Assembly: GCF_002217755.1 (NCBI RefSeq)
Contig: NZ_BCFL01000016.1
Location: 1,222,319 to 1,286,318 of the forward strand
DNA length: 64,000 bases
Direction: 5' to 3'
Origin: Streptomyces hyaluromycini
GTDB lineage: Bacteria; Actinomycetota; Actinomycetes; Streptomycetales; Streptomycetaceae
Below the pieces are notes generated by a model. The model searched no databases. It saw only the letters and a program-made list of their open reading frames with translations, and was not told where the DNA came from. Positions 18,521 through 26,703 of the stretch are shown in pieces. The position numbers were made by a program, and so were the translations under genes. Numbering within the stretch: the stretch's first letter is position 1; every line of letters starts with the position of its first letter.

Positions 18521-20245
18521 TCAGGGGCCGTCGGTGTCCTCGGCGGCCGGTTCGGACGGCTTCCGCAACGCCGTCCAGCGGGCCCTGCGGGCCGCCTCGT
18601 CCTCCCAGAATCCGGGCAGCGGGTCCCCGGGCAGCACCTCGTGCGGCTCGGCCGGCAGCGCCTCGTACCGCTCGGACCTGTCGCCGTCGCCCTGATCGGG
18701 CGGCAGCCCGACCACCACGACCTGGGCCGAGGCCGGGGTCGGGGTCGACAGCGAGGCCGGAGCCGCGGCCGACGGCGGGTGGCTCCCCTGCTTCCTCTGC
18801 TTGCTCTGCGCCCCTCGCTTTCCCTGCTTCCCCTGTGTCCCCTGCTTCCTCCGCTTCCTCCGCTTCTCGGCGGTGTGCTCCTCCCCCGGCTCTCTCCTCG
18901 CGAAGCCCAGCCATGCGGCGAGCGAGGCGGCGCCCTCCCTCCGCCAGGCCCGCAGCCCCAGGGCTCCCGGAACGCCCACCGCGAGCAGCCAGCCGCCGGT
19001 CGCCATGCCCGTCTGCCACCAGACCGGGCCGAAGCGGGTGAGCGCGCCGACGCCCAGCGGGCCGCCGGCCAGCTCGGCGAGCGCCGCGAGCAGCAGCGCG
19101 CACAGCAGCGCCGCCAGTGCCACCACCTTGGCCGTGCGCCCGGCCGACCAGCGCCGCCTGGCCGCCCTCGCCGCCACGAACCACGCCACCGTCACCCCGG
19201 CCGCCACCGGCACCACCCCGGCCGGCCAGTTCGCCGGAGTTCCGGGACCGTGCTGCGGCACCGCCGCCAGCAGCGGGAAGGGCGGGAGCAGCGGTGCCGG
19301 ATCCGAGGCCAGGGGGTTCACAAGATGCCCGGCGCCGAGCGCGAAGCCGGGGCCCGCGGCGTACGACGCCGACCACACCGCCGCGTTCGGGATCAGCGAG
19401 ACGCACAGGAGCAGGACCGCGCACCGGCCCGACCAGCCCTCCGTCAGCTGGAGGAACGACGACCGGGCCGCGCCGCCGTGCCCCACCAGTGACACCGCGA
19501 GCAGCAGCGTGCCGCCCCCGAAGAACACGGCCGTCCCGGCCAGGGACGCGCGGACGGCCGTACCCCACCGCACCCGCGTGTCGTGCCCGAGCAGCAGCCG
19601 GCGTGCCGCCGCGGGCAGCACCGGCACCATTGTCAGCAGTGGTTCACGCGGACGGCCGTATGCCGTCCACACCCCGGCGCCCGCCGCGGCCGTCGCGAGC
19701 AGCGGCAGACACACCGCCACCCATGCCCACTGGGGCCGCAGTTCGCCGCCGGACGCGTAGAGAGCGGCACAGCCGCCGATGCCGAGGTAGCCGACGACGA
19801 CCCCGGTCCATGCGGTACGGGCGCGGACCGGCGGCGGTACGCCGGCGTCGTCGCCGTGTGGCGCGTCCACCGCGTCCCGCGCGCCCCGGTACACCAGCAG
19901 CGCCGGCAGGGCGGGCAGCAGCAACGGCGTCACCCCGACGGGAGCCGGTACCGCCGACAGCGTGTCGGTGCGGACCAGTTCGACGCCGTGGGCGAGCAGC
20001 CACAGCGCCGCCGCGACGTGCAGCGCGCCGCCCGGACCGCTGTCGGGGTACGGCGAGCTGACCCACAGCGCGATCGCCAGGACGGCGAACGCGCCCAGCC
20101 CGAGCCCGGCAGCGAGCGCGCCGGCCGCCAGGCCGGCGGCCAGTCCTGGGGAACGGTCGCGCAATCGGCTGAGCAGAGGCGACAACGACGGTCGGCGGGA
20201 CGGCAACGACGGTCGGCGGGCGGTCATCCGAATCACGACCGCCAT
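18521..20245 (-). CDS. DUF6350 polytopic membrane protein
   Basis: 574 residues, about twelve hydrophobic segments between residues 30 and 455, then a charged Lys/Arg-rich cytoplasmic tail with KRRKRRKQ and low-complexity KQGKQGKRG. The layout fits the actinobacterial DUF6350 family, which is usually encoded next to purN. No function is established. The tail contains an acidic Pro-rich end ([27 protein letters not shown], in two runs). It is convergent with the preceding gene, with only 16 bases between. Confidence 0.8.
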   Translation of the reverse strand: MAVVIRMTARRPSLPSRRPSLSPLLSRLRDRSPGLAAGLAAGALAAGLGLGAFAVLAIALWVSSPYPDSGPGGALHVAAALWLLAHGVELVRTDTLSAVPAPVGVTPLLLPALPALLVYRGARDAVDAPHGDDAGVPPPVRARTAWTGVVVGYLGIGGCAALYASGGELRPQWAWVAVCLPLLATAAAGAGVWTAYGRPREPLLTMVPVLPAAARRLLLGHDTRVRWGTAVRASLAGTAVFFGGGTLLLAVSLVGHGGAARSSFLQLTEGWSGRCAVLLLCVSLIPNAAVWSASYAAGPGFALGAGHLVNPLASDPAPLLPPFPLLAAVPQHGPGTPANWPAGVVPVAAGVTVAWFVAARAARRRWSAGRTAKVVALAALLCALLLAALAELAGGPLGVGALTRFGPVWWQTGMATGGWLLAVGVPGALGLRAWRREGAASLAAWLGFARREPGEEHTAEKRRKRRKQGTQGKQGKRGAQSKQRKQGSHPPSAAAPASLSTPTPASAQVVVVGLPPDQGDGDRSERYEALPAEPHEVLPGDPLPGFWEDEAARRARWTALRKPSEPAAEDTDGP

Positions 20246-20341
20246 GCTCCCAACGACACGCGCTTTCCCGTCGTAACCGGCGAACAGCCGAAGTGTCGCT
20301 CAATATATGTTTATGTGCTTTTTCATAGGGAGGTGCGCCCG

Positions 20342-21187
20342 ATGACGCAGAGCTCTGCCCGTACCGACGAGGCCGGACCGTCCACCGCTCTGACGCCCGC
20401 TCAGGCCTTCGACGCGCTCTACGCGTTCTGCGCCCCGGCCCTGGTACGGCAGACCTACCTGCTCACCGGCCGCCGGGAGCTGGCGCAGGAGGCGGTCGAG
20501 CGGGCCTTCCAACTCGCCTGGCAGAACTGGCCGCAGGTGGCCCGCGACCGGGACCCGGCCGGCTGGGTGCGGGCGGTGGCGCACGAGTGCGCGCTCTCCC
20601 CCTGGCACCGCTTCCGCCTGCGCCACCGCCACCCCGAACCCCCGCCGGCCGACGCGGCCGACCGCGCGCTCCTGGAGGCACTGCTGAAACTGCCGTCGAC
20701 GTACCGCCGCACGCTGCTGTTGTACGACGGCGTCGGCCTCGACCTGCCGGAGACCGCGGCGGAGACGGAGGCGAGCACACCGGCGGCGGCCAACCGGCTG
20801 ACCCGCGCGCGGCGGCTGGTCGCCGACCGGGTGCCGGAACTCGCCGACCCCGCCGCGCTGAACCGCCGGCTCGCCGAACTGGCCTCCACGGAGCGGCTGC
20901 GGGCGGCCCAGCCGCCGCCCACGGTGCGGACCTACGCCGAACGGCAGACCCGTTTCTGGACCCGGTCCGCGCTCGCCTTCACGGCGGCGATCATCGCGGC
21001 GACGACCCTCACGTTGCGGACGGCGCCGACGCACTACGAGGCACCGATCGGTCCGGCCCAGGCGATCAGCGGGGTCCCGGCGGAGGTGGGACTGGGACCG
21101 CTGTCCGCCGGGGAGCGGTCACTGCAGGCGAAGCTGCGGAAGTCTGCCGAGAACGGACCGGAGAGACTGGTGCCGGTGGCGAGGTAG
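20342..21187 (+). CDS. Sigma-70-like protein with C-terminal transmembrane helix
   Basis: 281 residues. Residues about 25-95 resemble sigma region 2 (FDALYAFCAPALVRQTYLL, AVERAFQLAWQNW), and residues about 115-165 resemble region 4 (LLKLPSTYRRTLLLYDGVGLDLPETAA in two runs). An unusual C-terminal extension then includes one hydrophobic helix near residues 215-232 (SALAFTAAIIAATTLTL). Region 2.4/-10 recognition residues are not obvious, so it may be a degenerate, membrane-tethered ECF-like factor. GGGAGGTG precedes the ATG, and an AT-rich stretch (20300-20330) upstream may be its promoter. Confidence 0.75.
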   Translation: MTQSSARTDEAGPSTALTPAQAFDALYAFCAPALVRQTYLLTGRRELAQEAVERAFQLAWQNWPQVARDRDPAGWVRAVAHECALSPWHRFRLRHRHPEPPPADAADRALLEALLKLPSTYRRTLLLYDGVGLDLPETAAETEASTPAAANRLTRARRLVADRVPELADPAALNRRLAELASTERLRAAQPPPTVRTYAERQTRFWTRSALAFTAAIIAATTLTLRTAPTHYEAPIGPAQAISGVPAEVGLGPLSAGERSLQAKLRKSAENGPERLVPVAR

Positions 21188-21209
21188 CGCGTTCGGGTGC
21201 GGGTGGGTG

Positions 21210-21352
21210 GGGGCTGGTCGCGCAGTTCCCCGCGCCCCTGAAGGGGCGCCTCAGCCGCGGGCAGTCGTGCCTCCCCCAGTGCCTCAAGGGCCTGGGAGGT
21301 GCCCCCAGGCGGCACGGGTGGGCGCTGGGGGTCCCCCCTCTGGGGGAGGCAC
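21210..21352. repeat. Dispersed intergenic palindromic repeats
   Basis: Contains GCGCCCC-TGAA-GGGGCGC (21232-21249) and two units of a second palindromic element of the form GCCTCCCCCAG...CTGGGAGGTGCCCCC (about 21270-21306 and, inverted, 21325-21352). It lies between the sigma-like gene and sucD (convergent) and may act as a terminator. Confidence 0.7.
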
Positions 21353-21435
21353 CCATCCAGCGTGGCCGGCGCAAACGTCGGTAGGCCCGCCCCCACCCCG
21401 GGGACGGGCCTACCGGCGTACCTCTATGGCGTTGT

Positions 21436-22320
21436 TCAGCCGGCGAGGATCTCGCGCGCCAGCTTCGCCGTCTCGGTCGGGGTCTTGCCGACCTTGACGC
21501 CCGCGGCCTCCAGGGCCTCCTTCTTCGCCTGGGCGGTACCGGACGAACCGGAGACGATGGCGCCGGCGTGGCCCATCGTCTTGCCCTCGGGCGCGGTGAA
21601 GCCCGCGACGTAGCCGACGACCGGCTTGGTCACGTTCTTCGCGATGAAGTCGGCGGCCCGCTCCTCGGCGTCGCCACCGATCTCACCGATCATCACGATC
21701 AGGTCGGTGTCGGGGTCGGCCTCGAACGCGGCGAGCGCGTCGATGTGCGTGGTGCCGATGATCGGGTCGCCACCGATGCCGACGGCGGTCGAGAAGCCGA
21801 TGTCCCGGAGCTCGTACATCATCTGGTACGTCAGCGTGCCGGACTTCGAGACCAGGCCGATACGGCCCGGCTTGGTGATGTCGCCCGGGATGATGCCGAC
21901 GTTGGACTGGCCGACGGTGATGATGCCGGGGCAGTTCGGGCCGATGATCCGGGTCTTGTTGCCCTTCTTGCCGGCGTACGCCCAGAACGACGCCGAGTCG
22001 TGCACGGCGATGCCCTCGGTGATCACGACGGCCAGCGGGATCTCGGCGTCGATGGCCTCGACGACCGCGTCCTTGGTGAACTTCTCCGGCACGAAGATGA
22101 CGGAGACGTTGGCGCCGGTGGCCTCGATGGCCTCCTTGACCGTGCCGAAGACCGGTACCTCGGTACCGTCGAAGTCGACCTTCTGTCCCGCCTTGCGCGG
22201 GTTCACGCCGCCCACGACGTTGGTGCCGTCGGCCAGCATGAGCTTGGTGTGCTTCATGCCCGTGGCGCCGGTCATGCCCTGGACGATGACCTTGCTGTCC
22301 TTGTTGAGCCAGATAGCCAT
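21436..22320 (-). CDS. sucD: Succinyl-CoA synthetase, alpha subunit
   Basis: 294 residues. The CoA-binding Rossmann domain ([15 protein letters not shown]) is followed by the ligase domain, where the phospho-accepting His251 sits in [15 protein letters not shown]. The alpha subunit forms the succinyl-CoA:ADP/GDP ligase with SucC in the TCA cycle. sucD lies 27 bases downstream of sucC on the same strand, one operon. Confidence 0.97.
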   Translation of the reverse strand: MAIWLNKDSKVIVQGMTGATGMKHTKLMLADGTNVVGGVNPRKAGQKVDFDGTEVPVFGTVKEAIEATGANVSVIFVPEKFTKDAVVEAIDAEIPLAVVITEGIAVHDSASFWAYAGKKGNKTRIIGPNCPGIITVGQSNVGIIPGDITKPGRIGLVSKSGTLTYQMMYELRDIGFSTAVGIGGDPIIGTTHIDALAAFEADPDTDLIVMIGEIGGDAEERAADFIAKNVTKPVVGYVAGFTAPEGKTMGHAGAIVSGSSGTAQAKKEALEAAGVKVGKTPTETAKLAREILAG

Positions 22321-22347
22321 GGTGTGTTGTGTCCTCGTCCTGAGTGC

Positions 22348-23529
22348 TTACTTGGCGGCGTTTGCCAGCTCGGCGGCCTTGTCGGCGGCGCCGTCCATGG
22401 TGTCGACGCGCTGCACCAGCGGGTGGTTGGCGTCGGTGAGGATCTTGCGGCCCAGCTCGGCGTTGTTGCCGTCGAGGCGGACGACGAGCGGCTTGGAGAC
22501 GTCCTCGCCGCGGTCCTCCAGAAGCTTCAGGGCCTGCACGATGCCGTTGGCGACCTCGTCGCAGGCGGTGATGCCACCGAAGACGTTGACGAAGACCGAC
22601 TTGACGTCGGGGTCGCCGAGGATGATCTCCAGGCCGTTGGCCATGACCTGGGCGGAGGCGCCGCCGCCGATGTCGAGGAAGTTGGCGGGCTTGACGCCGC
22701 CGTGCTTCTCACCGGCGTACGCCACGACGTCCAGGGTGCTCATGACGAGACCCGCGCCGTTGCCGATGATGCCGACCTCGCCGTCGAGCTTGACGTAGTT
22801 GAGGTTCTTCTCCTTGGCGGCGGCCTCGAGCGGGTTGGCCGCGGCCTTGTCGTGGAGCTCCGCCCAGTCCGCGTGGCGGAACTCGGCGTTGTCGTCCAGC
22901 GACACCTTGCCGTCCAGGGCGATGACGTCACCGGAGGCGACCTTCGCCAGCGGGTTCACCTCGACGAGGAGGGCGTCCTCCTTGATGAAGGTGTCCCACA
23001 GCGTGACCAGCACGTCGGCGACCTTGTCGGCGACCTCGGCCGGGAACTTCGCCGCGGCGACGATCTCCTTGGCCTTGGCCAGGTCCACACCGTCGATCGC
23101 GTCGATCGGGGTCTGGGCCACGGCGTCGGGGCGGGTGGCCGCCACCTCCTCGATCTCCATGCCGCCCTCGACGGAGGCGATGGAGAGGAAGGTGCGGTTG
23201 GCACGGTCGAGGAGGAAGGAGACGTAGTACTCCTCGAGGATCTCCGGGGCGGTCTCGGCGATCATCACCTTGTGGACCGTGTGGCCCTTGATGTCCATGC
23301 CGAGGATGTCCGTCGCCCGGGCGACGGCCTCGTCCGCGGAGGCGGCCAGCTTGACGCCACCGGCCTTGCCGCGGCCACCGACCTTCACCTGCGCCTTGAC
23401 GACGGACTTGCCGCCCAGCCGCTCGGTGATCGCGCGCGCCGCCTCAGGCGTGTCGATGACTTCACCGGCCAGCACCGGTACATCGTGCTTGGCGAAGAGG
23501 TCCCTCGCCTGGTACTCGAACAGGTCCAC
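22348..23529 (-). CDS. sucC: Succinyl-CoA synthetase, beta subunit
   Basis: 393 residues with an N-terminal ATP-grasp domain ([46 protein letters not shown]) and a C-terminal ligase domain ([34 protein letters not shown]). It supplies nucleotide binding and most of the succinate site of the TCA enzyme. The start is GTG at 23529 with a GGACGGAAG site upstream. It is first gene of the sucC-sucD operon. Confidence 0.97.
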   Translation of the reverse strand: MDLFEYQARDLFAKHDVPVLAGEVIDTPEAARAITERLGGKSVVKAQVKVGGRGKAGGVKLAASADEAVARATDILGMDIKGHTVHKVMIAETAPEILEEYYVSFLLDRANRTFLSIASVEGGMEIEEVAATRPDAVAQTPIDAIDGVDLAKAKEIVAAAKFPAEVADKVADVLVTLWDTFIKEDALLVEVNPLAKVASGDVIALDGKVSLDDNAEFRHADWAELHDKAAANPLEAAAKEKNLNYVKLDGEVGIIGNGAGLVMSTLDVVAYAGEKHGGVKPANFLDIGGGASAQVMANGLEIILGDPDVKSVFVNVFGGITACDEVANGIVQALKLLEDRGEDVSKPLVVRLDGNNAELGRKILTDANHPLVQRVDTMDGAADKAAELANAAK

Positions 23530-23783
23530 GCGCTTCCGTCCCTATCAGTGATCTCGCGGTTCGTTGGATGCGTGGGCGTGCCGCGAAGGGCAACGTGACG
23601 TCCGCGTGTGTCACAAGGGGGGCGCACACGGTGTCCGAGCGCGCGGCATGTCCGTCTCGCAGATTATCGCCGCTCGCTGGGGGTCTCTAAATCGGGAGTC
23701 ACACCTGAGCGGTGATACCTGTCACATGATGCCGGGTATCCCGGGTTCTCGTGGCACGGCGTGCCGTCTTGCGTGCGATGTGC

Positions 23784-23821
23784 GAGGCCTCACCGGGCTG
23801 GGGTTGGCCCGGTGAGGCCTC
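23784..23821 (-). terminator. Intrinsic terminator hairpin
   Basis: A perfect 15-bp stem (23784-23798 with 23807-23821) lies downstream of the small gene at 23942. It is the second of two tandem hairpins protecting the sucC promoter region. Confidence 0.7.
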
Positions 23822-23839
23822 AGGCCCCTCTCGGGGATG

Positions 23840-23874
23840 GGCGGCCGGTCCCCGCCCCACGGGGACCGGCCGCC
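23840..23874 (-). terminator. Intrinsic terminator hairpin
   Basis: A perfect 14-bp stem (23840-23853 with 23861-23874), the first hairpin after the small gene ending at 23942. The rest of the 23530-23941 gap holds only the sucC upstream region, where no clear -10/-35 was found. Confidence 0.75.
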
Positions 23875-23941
23875 CGTACCGGGGGGTGGCAGACCGGCCG
23901 GACCGACGGCGTTCGGCCGTCCGGGCGACCACCCCCCGGAG

Positions 23942-24253
23942 TCAGACGGAGTACGTCCCGGCGTCCTGCGGACCGCCGACGCACTCCGGGCTCACGGCCT
24001 CGGGAACGAAGGAGGGAAGGGGGCCGAACAGGTGGTCGACGCCGTCCCCGGGGGCAGCCGGGGAGGCGGTGCTCTCCCTCGTCCTTTCCTTCGCCCTTTC
24101 CCTCTCCCTTGCCTTTGCCGCGCGGGCTGCCCGGGCGCCGTAGATGGCCTCGGCGGCCCGGATCTCGGCGGTGGCGGTGCGGCCTGCCTGGCCGGTGGCG
24201 GCCTCCGGTCCGGCGGCGGGTGTGAAGACGGAGCGGCGGATGTTCTTGTTCAT
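23942..24253 (-). CDS. Small hypothetical protein, Ala/Arg-rich
   Basis: 103 residues beginning MNKNIRRSVF, with a highly charged ARAAKARERERAKERTRE stretch (helical) in the middle and a hydrophilic tail. A GAAGGA site precedes the ATG and two tandem terminators follow, which supports a real transcript. It is not recognised as a family, contains no transmembrane segment and may be restricted to Streptomyces. It follows a secreted-protein-like gene on the same strand. Confidence 0.55.
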   Translation of the reverse strand: MNKNIRRSVFTPAAGPEAATGQAGRTATAEIRAAEAIYGARAARAAKARERERAKERTRESTASPAAPGDGVDHLFGPLPSFVPEAVSPECVGGPQDAGTYSV

Positions 24254-24407
24254 ACGTACGTCAGTCCTTCGGGGCTCCGGTGCGTTCGGGACGCGGAGCC
24301 GGGAGGCTTCCGGGGGGTGCCGGAAGCGCGGCTGGGGACATCGCCGTCCGGAAGGGGCTCGGAGGAGGAGCCGAGGGAGGGGTTCCTCCGGGGTCCGGAC
24401 GGGTGGG

Positions 24408-24439
24408 CAGACCTGTTCCGCCCCCGCGCGACAGGTCTG
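24408..24439 (-). terminator. Hairpin after the secreted-protein-like gene
   Basis: CAGACCTGT (24408-24416) pairs with ACAGGTCTG (24431-24439), just downstream of the stop at 24464. No U-tract follows. Confidence 0.5.
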
Positions 24440-24463
24440 TGGCGGGGAAGGGGGTCGCCGGTC

Positions 24464-25306
24464 CTAGCCGGGGAACAGGGGGATGTCCCGGTATCTGTCC
24501 GGGGTCCCGGCCGCGTCGAGACGCGCGGCGGCACCGGGCGCGAGCCTGAGCGGCACCCGGTCCGTGAAGGTCACGGCGTACGCGTCACCGTGCCGGGAGG
24601 GGCCGGCGTCGACCGCCGACTTGCCCAGCGCGCCGTCCGGGTCTCCGGTGGGCGCGGGGCGGGTGGGAACGTCGGCGGCGCGGGCGGCACGGTGGCCGCC
24701 GGTGTGTGCCGCCGTGCCGGGCGCGAAGGCCACGGCGGTGCTCCGCGGCCCGTACGACACGACGGTGGTCGCCGCCGCTTTCTTTTCCGTGCGGGACTTG
24801 CCGTGCCCGGCGTTGTGCGTGACCGGCGTCCGCGGCTGCGCGGGGCCGGGCGCCGACGTCACCGGTGCCGGTGTCGGTGCCGAATCGACCGGTGGCTCGG
24901 AGACGACGGGAAGCTCCGGCACCTGAACCACCAGAACCACGGGCAGCTCCGTCACCTGCCGCACCGTCTCGGTGAGCGTCTCGGTCAGGGCCGAGGTGAC
25001 GGGAGAGTTCACGGTCGCGGCCACCGTGTCGGTCACGGACCGGACGACCTCGTGGACGCCGGCCACCACCGGCGTCACCGGCACCCGATGGGGCGTCACC
25101 GCATCCCGCGGCGACGCCTTCTGGGGCACGACCGACGTCAACGACGGAGTCGAAGGCACCCCCTCGGCCGCCTGCGCCTGCTGCCCGCAGAGGAAGCCGA
25201 GCGCGAGGAGTCCGCCGACCAGCAGCGCCAGTTGCAGCGCACGCCGTTCCGGCGCCGTGCGCAACACGCGCACGACGGCACCGGACACAACTGCTGGCGA
25301 GGTCAA
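24464..25306 (-). CDS. Putative secreted or membrane-anchored Pro/Val-rich protein
   Basis: About 280 residues. A hydrophobic segment (LQLALLVGGLLALGFLCGQQ) followed by AQA-A near residue 45 looks like a signal peptide. The mature part is low-complexity Thr/Pro/Val-rich (TLTETVRQVTELPVVLVV, VPELPVVSEPPV) with an Ala/Pro-rich second half. I prefer a TTG start at 25306 because GGGAGGA lies about 11 bases upstream; the frame remains open to a TTG at 25354. No family recognised and function unknown. Confidence 0.6.
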   Translation of the reverse strand: MTSPAVVSGAVVRVLRTAPERRALQLALLVGGLLALGFLCGQQAQAAEGVPSTPSLTSVVPQKASPRDAVTPHRVPVTPVVAGVHEVVRSVTDTVAATVNSPVTSALTETLTETVRQVTELPVVLVVQVPELPVVSEPPVDSAPTPAPVTSAPGPAQPRTPVTHNAGHGKSRTEKKAAATTVVSYGPRSTAVAFAPGTAAHTGGHRAARAADVPTRPAPTGDPDGALGKSAVDAGPSRHGDAYAVTFTDRVPLRLAPGAAARLDAAGTPDRYRDIPLFPG

Positions 25307-25512
25307 GACGGGGAGGATCCTCCCGTGCGGCGGAACAGAGCAGAGGGGGCCCAACGGCGTGAAGGCCGGTGAAAGAGCCGTGGAGACTTCGATCCTTGCA
25401 CGGGACTCCCGAGGTTGCGCAAGCCCCCGTTACCGATGGACAGTCATGTCCGTTTTGGTGGCCGGTGCCGGACATCGCCGAGTCGACAAGTCACCCCCCC
25501 CCGGGCGCGGCA

Positions 25513-26703
25513 TCACACGGTGTCCGGCACCGGAATCGGCCGCTTCTCGATCGCCGCCGCCATCACCTCGGGGAAGAGATCGGGCGTGCAGGCGAACGCC
25601 GGTGCCCCCAGCGCCGCGAGCGCGGCCGCGTGCTCCCGGTCGTAGGCCGGCGCCCCCTCGTCCGACAGTGCCAGCAGCGCCACGAACTGCACCCCCGACG
25701 CCTTCATCGCCGCGACCCGCTTCAGCATCTCGTTCCGTATCCCGCCCTCGTAGAGGTCGCTGATGAGAACGACGACGGTCTCCGCAGGCCGGGTGATCTG
25801 CGACTGGCAGTACGCCAGCGCCCGGTTGATGTCCGTACCGCCGCCGAGCTGGGTGCCGAACAGGACGTCCACCGGGTCGTCCAGCTGGTCGGTGAGGTCG
25901 ACCACCGCGGTGTCGAAGACGACGAGCCGGGTGTCGATCGACCGCATGGACGCCAGCACCGCCCCGAACACCGAGGCGTACACCACCGACGCGGCCATCG
26001 ACCCGGACTGGTCGATGCAGAGCACCACCTCCTTCTTCACCGACTGCGACGCCCGCCCGTACCCGATCAGCCGCTCCGGCACGATCGTCCGGTACTCCGG
26101 CAGGTAGTGCTTGAGGTTGGCCGCGATGGTGCGGTTCCAGTCGATGTCGTGGTGGCGCGGCCGGTTGATGCGGGCGCTGCGGTCGAGGGCGCCGGTGAGG
26201 GTGGCCCGGGTGCGGGTGGCCAGCCGCTTCTCCAGGTCCTCGACGACCTTGCGCACGACCGCCCGTGCCGTCTCCTTCGTCGTCTCCGGCATCGCCTTGT
26301 TGAGCGAGAGCAGGGTGCCGACCAGGTGCACGTCCGCCTCCACCGCCTCCAGCATCTCCGGTTCGAGCAGCAGCGAGGCCAGCCCCAGCCGGTCGATGGC
26401 GTCACGCTGCATGACCTGGACGACGGAGGACGGGAAGTAGGTCCGGATGTCCCCGAGCCAGCGCGCCACCGACGGCGCCGACGCGCCGAGCCCCGCCGAA
26501 CGCTCCCGCCCCGACTGCGGTCTGTCCCCTTTCCCGTACAGCGCGGCCAGCGTCCCGTCCATCGCCGCGTCCCGGCCCGACAGGGCGCACCCGGTGCCGT
26601 CGGCGGCCTCGCCCCCGAGCACCAGCCGCCACCGCCGCAGCCGCTCCCGCGCGGGACCGCCGGTTTCGGCGCCGGTGCCGGTGTCCGTCACGTCCGTGGT
26701 CAT
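25513..26703 (-). CDS. von Willebrand factor A domain protein (CoxE-like)
   Basis: 396 residues. An N-terminal helical region precedes a C-terminal vWA domain with an intact metal-ion site: DQSGS at residues 231-235, Thr290 in GGGTD and Asp316 in ISDL. MoxR ATPases typically act with vWA proteins to remodel or load metal into targets. Here the ATPase gene lies two genes upstream. The ATG at 26703 overlaps the DUF5682 stop by four bases. It is the last gene of the MoxR-DUF5682-vWA operon. Partner proteins unknown. Confidence 0.92.
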   Translation of the reverse strand: MTTDVTDTGTGAETGGPARERLRRWRLVLGGEAADGTGCALSGRDAAMDGTLAALYGKGDRPQSGRERSAGLGASAPSVARWLGDIRTYFPSSVVQVMQRDAIDRLGLASLLLEPEMLEAVEADVHLVGTLLSLNKAMPETTKETARAVVRKVVEDLEKRLATRTRATLTGALDRSARINRPRHHDIDWNRTIAANLKHYLPEYRTIVPERLIGYGRASQSVKKEVVLCIDQSGSMAASVVYASVFGAVLASMRSIDTRLVVFDTAVVDLTDQLDDPVDVLFGTQLGGGTDINRALAYCQSQITRPAETVVVLISDLYEGGIRNEMLKRVAAMKASGVQFVALLALSDEGAPAYDREHAAALAALGAPAFACTPDLFPEVMAAAIEKRPIPVPDTV

